Of a stretch of DNA of 19,773 nt, positions 6,955 to 14,204 are shown piece after piece (position 1 is the stretch's first letter; each line of letters opens with the position of its first letter). Under the pieces are notes generated by a model, which was given only the letters and a program-made list of their open reading frames with translations, was not told where the DNA came from and did not search any database. Both the position numbers and the translations under genes were made by a program. Source of the DNA: an uncultured beta proteobacterium (GTDB lineage Bacteria > Pseudomonadota > Gammaproteobacteria > Burkholderiales > Burkholderiaceae); assembly GCA_903843315.1 (NCBI GenBank), contig CAIMPQ010000022.1, forward strand, positions 1-19,773, in the 5' to 3' direction.

Positions 6955-9360
6955 ATGTCCAACCCACAGCAACAAAATAGCAGTTTGGCAGATGCCTATG
7001 TTTTGCCTTTTGAGCAACTTCGCATGACTGATGTCGAATCAGTCGGCGGTAAGAATGCCTCTTTAGGAGAAATGATTTCTCAGTTGGCCTCTACAGGGGT
7101 TCGTGTACCAACGGGTTTCGCGACTACGGCATTGGCATTCCGTGACTTTTTAAAACACAATAATCTGACTGAGCGCATTCAACAGCGTTTAGAAGGTTTG
7201 AATATTGATGATGTACGTGCATTAGCGGTAGCTGGTGCTGAGATTCGTCAGTGGATTGAAACAGCACCATTTCAAGTCAAGCTCGAAGAAGAAATTCGCA
7301 GAGCATTTGCCGTATTAGATGATTCTGGCAAAGGTTCTTTTGCAGTTCGATCATCTGCAACAGCTGAAGATTTACCAGATGCTTCTTTTGCGGGTCAACA
7401 AGAAACTTTCTTGAATGTTGAGGGTATCGACGATGTGCTTTTAAAAATTCGCGAAGTCTTTGCATCCCTTTATAACGATCGGGCTATCTCCTATCGTGTT
7501 CACAAGGGCTTTGCCCATGCTGAAGTAGCCTTATCTGCGGGTATTCAGCGGATGGTGCGCTCGGATTTGGGAGCGGCAGGAGTGATGTTTACTTTGGATA
7601 CTGAATCAGGTTTTGAAGATGTTGTATTTATTACCTCTAGCTATGGTTTAGGTGAGACGGTGGTGCAGGGCGCAGTAAACCCAGATGAGTTCTATGTATT
7701 TAAGACCACACTAGCGCAAGACAAAAAAGCGATCATCCGTCGCTCCTTAGGTTCTAAGTTGATTCAAATGCAATTTGCGCCAAAAGGTTCTGCAGAGAAA
7801 GTGCAAACAGTTGACGTTGTTCCTGAGAAGCGCAATCGTTTCTCCTTAGAAGATGCGGATATTACTGAATTGGCTAAATATGCTGTCATTATCGAAAAAC
7901 ACTACGGCCGTCCAATGGATATCGAGTGGGGCAAAGATGGTCAAGACGGACGCATCTATATTCTCCAGGCTCGTCCTGAGACAGTGAAGAGCCAATCGGC
8001 TGGCCAAGTCGAGATGCGTTATAAGCTGAAAGGCAGCTCTAAGGTACTAGCTAAGGGGCGTGCGATTGGTCAAAAGATCGGTGCAGGTCCTGTCCGGATT
8101 ATTCGTGACCCAAGCGAAATGGATCGTGTCCAGCCAGGCGATGTATTGGTGGCAGATATGACCGACCCAAACTGGGAACCAGTAATGAAGCGTGCTGCTG
8201 CAATCGTGACTAACCGTGGCGGACGTACTTGCCACGCAGCGATTATTGCCCGCGAGTTGGGTGTGCCTGCAGTAGTTGGTTGTGGTGATGCTACTGAACA
8301 TTTGCAAGATGGCATGATGGTGACCGTTTCTTGCGCTGAAGGTGATGAGGGTCATATCTACGATGGTTTGATCGAGACAGAAGTAACTGAAGTGTCTCGC
8401 GGTGTATTGCCAGAGATTCCGGTGAAGATCACTATGAATATTGGTAATCCTCAATTGGCATTTGATTTCTGTCAGATTCCAAATGCAGGCGTAGGTCTTG
8501 CGCGCCTTGAATTTATTATCAATAACTATATTGGCGTTCATCCTCGGGCTGTTTTGGAGTATCCCAATATTGATCCAGACCTCAAACGTGCCGTTGAAAG
8601 TGTTGCTCGTGGTTATGCAAGCCCACGCCAATTCTATGAAGACAAGCTGGTTGAAGGTGTTGCAACGATTGCTGCTGCTTTCTATCCAAAACCAGTGATT
8701 GTGCGTTTATCTGATTTCAAATCCAATGAATATAAAAAATTAATTGGCGGATCACGTTACGAACCGGATGAAGAAAATCCAATGTTAGGATTCCGCGGCG
8801 CTTCACGTTACGTATCAGCAGAATTCGGCGAGGCATTTGCTCTTGAATGTGCTGCCATGAAGCGTGTGCGTGAAGATATGGGTCTTGATAATGTTGAAAT
8901 CATGGTTCCGTTTGTGCGCACTGTCAATCAGGCGAAACGCGTAATTGACATGATGGAGAAGTTTGGCCTAAAGCGTGGTGTGAACGGTCTTCGTCTGATT
9001 ATGATGTGTGAGATTCCATCGAATGCGATTCTGGCAGATCAGTTCCTTGAGCATTTTGATGGCTTCTCTATCGGTTCTAACGATATGACTCAATTAACCT
9101 TAGGTCTTGATCGTGACTCCGGCATGGAATTACTGGCCATCGACTTTGATGAGCGCGATCCAGCGGTAGAGTTCATGATTGCACGTTCAATTGACGCATG
9201 TCGCAAACAAAACAAATACGTTGGTATTTGTGGCCAGGGCCCGTCGGATCATCCAGACTTTGCTCGTTGGTTGGTTGAGAAAGGCATTACTTCAATCTCA
9301 CTAAACCCAGACAGTGTCGTTGAAACCTGGGAAATGTTGGGTAAGAGTTTAAAAGCTTAA
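6955..9360 (+). CDS. ppsA: Phosphoenolpyruvate synthase
   Basis: PEP synthase converts pyruvate, ATP and water to PEP, AMP and Pi, the entry to gluconeogenesis from three-carbon substrates. The 801 residues show the three expected domains: an N-terminal ATP-grasp-like nucleotide-binding domain (about 20-350, with VGGKNASLGEM and FAVRSSATAEDLPDASFAGQQ), a central phosphohistidine domain (about 385-465) and a C-terminal TIM-barrel PEP/pyruvate domain (about 490-800). In GGRTCHAAIIARE the phosphoryl-carrying histidine is His427, and the preceding Thr425 is the expected PpsR target. Cys759 in CGQGPSDHP matches the acid/base cysteine of the family. Length is normal (E. coli 792). It has its own promoter region and ends at a strong terminator, so it is probably monocistronic. 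Confidence 0.97.
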   Translation: MSNPQQQNSSLADAYVLPFEQLRMTDVESVGGKNASLGEMISQLASTGVRVPTGFATTALAFRDFLKHNNLTERIQQRLEGLNIDDVRALAVAGAEIRQWIETAPFQVKLEEEIRRAFAVLDDSGKGSFAVRSSATAEDLPDASFAGQQETFLNVEGIDDVLLKIREVFASLYNDRAISYRVHKGFAHAEVALSAGIQRMVRSDLGAAGVMFTLDTESGFEDVVFITSSYGLGETVVQGAVNPDEFYVFKTTLAQDKKAIIRRSLGSKLIQMQFAPKGSAEKVQTVDVVPEKRNRFSLEDADITELAKYAVIIEKHYGRPMDIEWGKDGQDGRIYILQARPETVKSQSAGQVEMRYKLKGSSKVLAKGRAIGQKIGAGPVRIIRDPSEMDRVQPGDVLVADMTDPNWEPVMKRAAAIVTNRGGRTCHAAIIARELGVPAVVGCGDATEHLQDGMMVTVSCAEGDEGHIYDGLIETEVTEVSRGVLPEIPVKITMNIGNPQLAFDFCQIPNAGVGLARLEFIINNYIGVHPRAVLEYPNIDPDLKRAVESVARGYASPRQFYEDKLVEGVATIAAAFYPKPVIVRLSDFKSNEYKKLIGGSRYEPDEENPMLGFRGASRYVSAEFGEAFALECAAMKRVREDMGLDNVEIMVPFVRTVNQAKRVIDMMEKFGLKRGVNGLRLIMMCEIPSNAILADQFLEHFDGFSIGSNDMTQLTLGLDRDSGMELLAIDFDERDPAVEFMIARSIDACRKQNKYVGICGQGPSDHPDFARWLVEKGITSISLNPDSVVETWEMLGKSLKA

Positions 9361-9378
9361 TTTAAGCTTAGACGTAGT

Positions 9379-9408
9379 AAAAAGGCCTAGATTATTCTAG
9401 GCTTTTTT
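9379..9408. terminator. Bidirectional rho-independent terminator between ppsA and the Anbu gene
   Basis: A perfect 6-bp stem GCCTAG (9385-9390) / CTAGGC (9397-9402) with loop ATTATT is followed by six T residues (9403-9408). A run of A residues precedes the stem (9379-9383), so the opposite strand also reads as stem plus T-tract. It lies 18 bases after the ppsA stop and 7 bases beyond the end of the convergent Anbu gene, so it can serve both. Confidence 0.88.
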
Positions 9409-9415
9409 ATTGCCG

Positions 9416-10312
9416 CTACTTTGCTTTTTTCTGAGAGGCAACTTTCTTTATTGGCACTTTCTTTGCTGGCTTGCTTGTTTTGGTGCTTGTCCGTGAATGA
9501 GCTAGCCGTGTTTTAGATGGTGGATGATGAATTGGAATAGCCCCCATTTTTTTTGCAGGAATGGAGATATCGCTAGATTTATGAGCGCCGCTCCAGCTGG
9601 GTTCGGCAATAGAGTTAAAGGCCTCGCGTAGTTTCTCTCCCCATAACTGATGGATCATCGCAAAATACGGGTTTGCATCATCTAAAGTGACTAGCTTGGT
9701 AGCCTTTAAAGAGTTTCTCTCATAAACCAGCATATCTAAAGGCAATCCAACTGAAATATTGCTCTTCAAAGTGGAGTCCATAGAAATGAGGGCACACTTC
9801 GTTGCCAGGTTCAGTGGTGTAGTGAAATTCAGCACGCGATCTAAAATCGGCTTACCGTATTTCGATTCGCCAATTTGGAAATAGCAAGTCTCAGGAGTGG
9901 CTTCAATAAAATTTCCGGCCGAGTAGATGCTAAATAGGCGCGGTTTTTCACCCTTGACTTGGCCGCCAAAAATCATATTGCAATTAAATTCAAGCCCTGA
10001 TTTTTCAAGTGCCAAATGATCGCGTTCATAAACCTCTTTGATAGCATCACCCACAACAACCGCGGCTTCATATGCGTTTTTGGCTTTCCAGAGATTCTTG
10101 CCCTTAAAAAGCTGTCCCTGAAGTAGGATTTCTTTAACTGACTGCGTAATGGCTAGATTTCCAGCACTCATGAGAACGAAGAAGCGATCATTGCTCTTTT
10201 GGAACAATGTCATTTTTCTGAAAGTGCCGATTTGATCTACACCAGCATTCGTGCGGGTATCTGAGAGAAAAACTAAACCATCTTTTAGGCAAAGACCAAT
10301 ACAGTACGTCAT
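9416..10312 (-). CDS. Anbu-type proteasome/HslV-like peptidase (COG3484) with basic C-terminal tail
   Basis: A predicted proteasome-type Ntn-hydrolase of the Anbu (ancestral beta subunit) family. The protein starts Met-Thr-Tyr; removing Met exposes Thr1. In that numbering Asp17 (SDTRTNAGVD) and Lys32 (TFRKM) match the Thr1/Asp17/Lys33 centre of proteasome beta subunits and HslV. SMDSTLKSNISVGLPLD (178-194 of the precursor) is another Anbu hallmark. The Ntn domain fills about residues 2-235. Residues about 236-298 form an unusual low-complexity tail rich in Lys, Ser and Pro (ending PIKKVASQKKAK), making this 298-residue protein longer than the roughly 240-250 usual for Anbu. Known Anbu proteins assemble into rings or spirals, but natural substrates are unresolved. 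It is the last gene of a four-gene operon. A GAGG lies very close to its ATG. Confidence 0.92.
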   Translation of the reverse strand: MTYCIGLCLKDGLVFLSDTRTNAGVDQIGTFRKMTLFQKSNDRFFVLMSAGNLAITQSVKEILLQGQLFKGKNLWKAKNAYEAAVVVGDAIKEVYERDHLALEKSGLEFNCNMIFGGQVKGEKPRLFSIYSAGNFIEATPETCYFQIGESKYGKPILDRVLNFTTPLNLATKCALISMDSTLKSNISVGLPLDMLVYERNSLKATKLVTLDDANPYFAMIHQLWGEKLREAFNSIAEPSWSGAHKSSDISIPAKKMGAIPIHHPPSKTRLAHSRTSTKTSKPAKKVPIKKVASQKKAK

Positions 10313-10344
10313 ACCTCAACCCCTAAGCTCTTTAATAATTTATT

Positions 10345-10365
10345 GGGAATTATCTCTTAATTTCC
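10345..10365 (-). other. Hairpin in the transglutaminase-Anbu spacer
   Basis: On the transcribed (-) strand GGAAATTA, a 5-base loop AGAGA and TAATTCCC form an 8-bp stem with one G-U pair, inside the 63-base gap that separates the transglutaminase stop from the Anbu start. No T-tract follows, so it is not a standard terminator. It might mark a processing or stability element giving the Anbu mRNA separate control; this is inference. Confidence 0.3.
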
Positions 10366-10375
10366 AGGAAGACTG

Positions 10376-11173
10376 TTAGGGTAATTTCTGAATGGAGATG
10401 CTGGCGCTTAACTCTTCGCCACCACCACCAGAGCGAACGCCTTTAACAGGTGCAGCAGAGTAGTAATCACGTCCAATCGCTAACCTGATATGGCGAGAAT
10501 CTACTAAGCATGCGTGCGTGATATCAACACTTGTCCAAACCCCTTTTTCAATATCGCTACAAACATCAATCCACGCATGACTTGCTAGATTTGGGGATTC
10601 TTCAGCAAAGAAATAACCGCTGACATAACGCGCAGGGATGTTAGATGCACGACAAAGTCCAAGCATGATGTGAGCATGATCTTGGCAAACACCCGATTTC
10701 ATAGCAAACGATTGCGCCGCCGTAGTAGCAAAGTTAGTTTGGCCAGGCGAGTAGGCAATCAAGCCTTGAATTGACTCAGCTAATTTAAGCACTTGATCAA
10801 CGGAATTTTTCTTTGGCAGGCTATATGCGAAGTACTCCAGCATTTCCTCAGTCGGCTCTGTGAGATTGGTTTGCTGGAGTAGAAAGTAGGGGGAAACTGC
10901 TTTTGAATCATCAACAAACTCAAAGGCATCCTGGGTATGTACTTCACCTTCGGCCTCAATCATCATCGAGGTATAAGGGTTTTCTTGCACAAATACACTG
11001 CATACATTGCCAAAAGTATCGATTGAGCTAGACGCTTTGATGGGGGTGCTGATTTTCCATCTATCAATTTGTTGACCCGCTGTTGATGGCGGTGTTAGGC
11101 GCAATTCTTGAATAGAATAGCGCACCGGAGTTTCGTAGCGATATTCCGTACGGTGACGAATTTTTAAGTGCAT
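10376..11173 (-). CDS. Transglutaminase-like cysteine protease domain protein (COG1305)
   Basis: A 265-residue bacterial transglutaminase-fold enzyme, likely an amide-bond hydrolase or transferase. The N-terminal beta domain (about 1-90) starts LKIRHRTEYRYETPVRYSIQ, the usual Transglut_N opening. The core carries a complete catalytic triad: Cys163 in GVCQDHAH, His199 in SHAW, and Asp217 in WTSVDITH. The C-terminal DSRHIRLAIGRDYYSAAP and GVRSGGGGEEL segments are typical of the version found beside Anbu and alpha-E genes. No signal peptide or membrane segment is present, so it should act in the cytoplasm. It lies 17 bases after the alpha-E gene and 63 bases before Anbu. Function in this operon is thought to be peptide or amide turnover; the substrate is unknown. 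Confidence 0.92.
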   Translation of the reverse strand: MHLKIRHRTEYRYETPVRYSIQELRLTPPSTAGQQIDRWKISTPIKASSSIDTFGNVCSVFVQENPYTSMMIEAEGEVHTQDAFEFVDDSKAVSPYFLLQQTNLTEPTEEMLEYFAYSLPKKNSVDQVLKLAESIQGLIAYSPGQTNFATTAAQSFAMKSGVCQDHAHIMLGLCRASNIPARYVSGYFFAEESPNLASHAWIDVCSDIEKGVWTSVDITHACLVDSRHIRLAIGRDYYSAAPVKGVRSGGGGEELSASISIQKLP

Positions 11174-11190
11174 ATAATCTTTGTAGAGTC

Positions 11191-12168
11191 TTAGGCAACA
11201 GCTAGTGGGATGAGGTAGGCGTTACTGAACTCATCAGCGATATGGTTGATACGCTCTAAAAAGACTTCAATAAACTCCTCTAATCCCTGATCAAACACTT
11301 CATCAATATCAGAATAATCTAAGCTTGCTTTGAGTTTTCCTAATAGGCGTTCAATTTCTTTGGATTGTTGATTCTTCATTTCTGAGATTAGGGGAATCAA
11401 CTCATTGACGCAGCAAACCAATGAACGTGGCATTTGCTTGTTGAAAATCAGAAGCTGGGCCACTTGCTTTGGTGTGACCTGATCGGAATAGATCTGGCGG
11501 TAAATCTCAAAGGCTGATACTGAGCGAAGTAAGGCTGCCCAGTGGTAGAAGTCAAAGAATTCACCACCAGTGCCATCGTCAGATGCCTTATTTGGATCTA
11601 ATACTTTTAGCGCATCTTGATGCTCATACTTCGTTTCAAGAATACGTGCTGTATTGTCTGCACGCTCTAGAAGGGTTCCTACGTTAATAAAATAGAAGGC
11701 CTCATTCTTAAGCATCGTGCCATAGAGCACCCCTCTAAAAAGATGGCAACGGTGTTTAACCCACTCTAGTAGTCTGCTAGGATCGGCTTGGTGTCTTGCT
11801 TCAAGGATGCGCTGCAATTCAAGCCAGGTCGTGTTTTGGGTTTCCCATGCTTCAGAGGTGATCTTTCCGCGAATCACGCGAGCATTCTCGCGAGCGGCGT
11901 ATAAACAAGAAACAATGCTAGAAGGATTGCTGGTTTCATAGATCATGAAATCAAGCACATTTTCGCGATTCACTACGTCGTGCTTACTGAGAAACGCTTC
12001 TTCTAATTTAGAGATTGTCAGTAACTTTTTCCAGCTCTGCTCTAAGAACTCAGATGGTTGTGGAAGTAGAGAGGTCTGATGATTTACATCCAGCATGCGC
12101 GCAGTATTTTCAGCACGCTCTGTGTAGCGGGCCATCCAATAAAGGCAATCAGCGGTACGACTTAACAT
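11191..12168 (-). CDS. Alpha-E domain protein (COG2307)
   Basis: A 325-residue, almost wholly alpha-helical protein of the alpha-E family, named for its helices and conserved glutamates. It starts MLSRTADCLYWMARYTERAENTAR, the standard family opening. The motif ERAENTAR (17-24) recurs as ERADNTAR (168-175), and AARENARVIRGKIT (91-104) lies between, suggesting an internal duplication. No signal peptide or membrane helix is seen. Family members occur next to, or fused with, circularly permuted ATP-grasp proteins and are proposed to assist or extend peptide or amide synthesis; no reaction has been established to my knowledge. A good Shine-Dalgarno (GAGGAA) lies in the 13-base gap after the ATP-grasp gene, indicating co-transcription. 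Confidence 0.92.
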   Translation of the reverse strand: MLSRTADCLYWMARYTERAENTARMLDVNHQTSLLPQPSEFLEQSWKKLLTISKLEEAFLSKHDVVNRENVLDFMIYETSNPSSIVSCLYAARENARVIRGKITSEAWETQNTTWLELQRILEARHQADPSRLLEWVKHRCHLFRGVLYGTMLKNEAFYFINVGTLLERADNTARILETKYEHQDALKVLDPNKASDDGTGGEFFDFYHWAALLRSVSAFEIYRQIYSDQVTPKQVAQLLIFNKQMPRSLVCCVNELIPLISEMKNQQSKEIERLLGKLKASLDYSDIDEVFDQGLEEFIEVFLERINHIADEFSNAYLIPLAVA

Positions 12169-12181
12169 ATGTTTATTCCTC

Positions 12182-13594
12182 TTACGCTTCTAATACCCAG
12201 GTGTCTTTAGTACCACCACCTTGAGAAGAGTTCACTACTAAAGAGCCTTCTTTGAGGGCCACCCTTGTAAGTCCGCCCGGAACCATCTTGATGGTCTTGC
12301 CGGAGAGTACAAAAGGTCGCAAGTCAATGTGTCTTGGTGCGATACCGGACTCAACGAAAGTTGGGCAGGTGGAAAGTGCCAAGGTAGGCTGGGCAATATA
12401 TTTATCTGGATTGGCGATGAGATGCTTTCTAAATTCTTCAATCTCTGCCTTGGTTGAAGCAGGGCCCACCAACATGCCATACCCACCCGCGCCATGAGTT
12501 AGCTTCACGACCAACTTTTCAAGATTGGCTAGTGTGTAAGCCAAATCGTCGGGTTTGCGACATTGAAATGTAGGTACGTTATTGAGTATGGGTTTCTCAC
12601 CAAGATAAAATTCAATCATCTCTGGGACATAAGGGTAGATTGACTTGTCATCTGCAATGCCAGTTCCAATGGCGTTGGCTAAAGTGACATTACCTGCGCG
12701 ATGTGCAGACAAGAGGCCAGCAACCCCCAAGGTGGAGTCAGAACGGAATGCGAGAGGATCTAAGAAGTCATCATCGACACGACGGTAGATGACATCTACG
12801 CGCTCAGGACCTTGCGTGGTACGCATAAAGACTTGCTCATTCTTTACAAATAAGTCTTTACCTTCCACTAGCTCTACGCCCATTTGCTGTGCAAGATAAC
12901 TGTGTTCAAAGTAGGCTGAGTTGTACATGCCTGGCGTAAGGATAACTACGTTGGGCTTCTTCACATCATCTGGTTTAACGGCCTTCAAACACTCCAATAA
13001 AAGATCTGGGTAGTGTTCTACAGGAGCAATACGATATTTTTGGAACAGGTCTGGGAAAAGGCGCATCATCATCTTGCGATCTTCCACCATATAGGACACA
13101 CCAGAAGGCACACGTAAGTTATCTTCTAGAACATAAAATTCACCTTCACCTGCCCGCACAATATCAATGCCCGCAATTTGCGCGTAGATATCGCGTGGCA
13201 CGCTTACATTGCGCATCTCTGGACGGTATTGTGCGTTGTTATAGATTTGATCGGCAGGGATAATGCCGGCTTTGATAATTTCTTCTTCGTGATAAACGTC
13301 ATAGATAAAGCGGTTGAGCGCTTTAACACGCTGACGTAATCCAGCTTCTAGCTGTTCCCACTCTTTGGACGTAAAAATGCGCGGCACTTGATCAAAAGGG
13401 ATCGTTCTTTCTGCACCTAAATCATCCCCATAAACGGCAAACGTAATTCCCACACGTCTAAAGATGAGCTCAGCTTCAGCACGCTTGAGACCCATGAGGC
13501 TGTCGCTTTGCTGCTTTAACCAATGATGAAAAATTTGGTAGTGGGGACGCGCTTTACCAGCGGCGTCGAGCATTTCGTCAAAAGGCAATTTCAT
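12182..13594 (-). CDS. Circularly permuted ATP-grasp protein (COG2308; DUF404/DUF407)
   Basis: A predicted ATP-dependent carboxylate-amine ligase and first gene of the Anbu operon. The 470 residues contain the permuted ATP-grasp signatures: GEFYVLEDNLRVPSGVSYM (151-169), IGTGIADDKSIYPYVPEMI (309-327), the nucleotide-binding strand and loop VVKLTHGAGGYGML (362-375), PRHIDLRPF (420-428) and the C-terminal SSQGGGTKDTWVL (456-468). ATP-grasp enzymes couple ATP cleavage through acyl-phosphate to amide bond formation; the partners here are unknown. Start: I chose the ATG at 13594 (MKLPFDEML). An in-frame TTG at 13603 adds three residues and sits 7 bases after AAAGG, so it is a real alternative. A 17-base inverted repeat lies about 65-80 bases upstream. 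Confidence 0.93.
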   Translation of the reverse strand: MKLPFDEMLDAAGKARPHYQIFHHWLKQQSDSLMGLKRAEAELIFRRVGITFAVYGDDLGAERTIPFDQVPRIFTSKEWEQLEAGLRQRVKALNRFIYDVYHEEEIIKAGIIPADQIYNNAQYRPEMRNVSVPRDIYAQIAGIDIVRAGEGEFYVLEDNLRVPSGVSYMVEDRKMMMRLFPDLFQKYRIAPVEHYPDLLLECLKAVKPDDVKKPNVVILTPGMYNSAYFEHSYLAQQMGVELVEGKDLFVKNEQVFMRTTQGPERVDVIYRRVDDDFLDPLAFRSDSTLGVAGLLSAHRAGNVTLANAIGTGIADDKSIYPYVPEMIEFYLGEKPILNNVPTFQCRKPDDLAYTLANLEKLVVKLTHGAGGYGMLVGPASTKAEIEEFRKHLIANPDKYIAQPTLALSTCPTFVESGIAPRHIDLRPFVLSGKTIKMVPGGLTRVALKEGSLVVNSSQGGGTKDTWVLEA

Positions 13595-13646
13595 AGTTAC
13601 CAAACTAATGCCTTTGTAGAGGTTAAATTAAATGATTTGAAGCAGC

Positions 13647-13682
13647 TTGGTGCTGTATTGCACTAAATTAGTGCATATATAT
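13647..13682 (-). promoter_or_regulatory. Putative operator/promoter of the Anbu operon, NtrC-like inverted repeat
   Basis: TGCACTAAATTAGTGCA (13659-13675) is a perfect inverted repeat with 8-base arms around one central base. Its ends and spacing (TGCACY, five bases, RGTGCA) match the NtrC operator consensus. A third half-site-like TTGGTGC sits at 13647-13653. Immediately on the promoter-proximal side, read on the - strand, an AT-rich TATATA (13676-13682) could be a -10 box, which would place the repeat at or just after transcription start. I found no convincing -24/-12 sigma-54 element between the repeat and the ATP-grasp start. The palindrome itself is certain; the regulator is inference. 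Confidence 0.5.
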
Positions 13683-13684
13683 TC

Positions 13685-13712
13685 GGATAGGCGTTCTAAG
13701 GGGAATCTATCC
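13685..13712 (-). terminator. Possible weak terminator or hairpin after smpB
   Basis: GGATAG (13685-13690) and CTATCC (13707-13712) can pair across a 16-base loop in the space after the smpB stop. There is no T-tract following on the smpB transcript, only an AT-rich stretch, so read-through from smpB into the ATP-grasp gene cannot be excluded. Confidence 0.22.
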
Positions 13713-13726
13713 CAGTTTTTCCAGGT

Positions 13727-14179
13727 TTAAGCGTTTAAATCGCCCCTAGCTATCCGTCCTTTTTGAACTTCCCATTCCCGCTCTTTAGTTGCGGCACGTT
13801 TGTCATGCTGTTTTTTACCTTTTGCCAGGCCAATTTCACACTTCACATTCCCTTTGGAGAAATGGAGATTCAGAGGGACTAAGGTATAGCCCTTTTGCTC
13901 CACCTTACCAATGAGCTTACGGATCTCAATAGCGTTTAAGAGCAGTTTTCTGGTACGGGTGCTATCGGGGACGATGTGGGTAGACGCTGAAAGCAGGGGG
14001 GTGATATGACAGCCGATCAGGAAAAGCTCCGCCTTGCGTATGACGACATACGCTTCTTTGACGTGCACGCGACCTGCGCGGATGGCTTTGACTTCCCAGC
14101 CTTCCAACACCAGCCCTGCCTCAAAGCGCTCTTCGACAAAATAATCAAAGAAGGCTTTTTTGTTATCGACGATACTCAT
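13727..14179 (-). CDS. smpB: SsrA (tmRNA)-binding protein SmpB
   Basis: SmpB binds tmRNA and delivers it to stalled ribosomes for trans-translation. The 150-residue protein has the family features: an N-terminal FFDYFVEERFEAGLVLEGWEVKAIR region (10-34), a central beta-barrel with KGYTLVPL (96-103), CEIGLAKGKKQHDKR (114-128) and a charged C-terminal tail (KEREWEVQKGRIARGDLNA, 132-150) that would occupy the empty mRNA channel. Length is within the normal range. It diverges from ratA with only 25 bases between start codons. A GGAAG lies about 9 bases before the ATG. The tmRNA gene is not in this window. Confidence 0.97.
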   Translation of the reverse strand: MSIVDNKKAFFDYFVEERFEAGLVLEGWEVKAIRAGRVHVKEAYVVIRKAELFLIGCHITPLLSASTHIVPDSTRTRKLLLNAIEIRKLIGKVEQKGYTLVPLNLHFSKGNVKCEIGLAKGKKQHDKRAATKEREWEVQKGRIARGDLNA

Positions 14180-14204
14180 ATTTATTTAGCTTCCAAGATC
14201 GATT

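Noticed and set aside
8047..8631. Long open frame on the - strand inside ppsA (194 codons)
   Set aside because: It is entirely antisense to the well-conserved central part of PEP synthase, has no recognisable domain, and its composition is that of a reverse frame.
12015..12497. + strand open frames across the alpha-E and ATP-grasp genes
   Set aside because: They are antisense to conserved family motifs (ERAENTAR, GAGGYGM) and have no recognisable features or ribosome-binding sites.
13595..13726. Sigma-54 promoter for the Anbu operon
   Set aside because: The best candidate on the - strand (CAGCAC followed by CTGCT) lacks the invariant GG at -24 and has off spacing; not strong enough to annotate.
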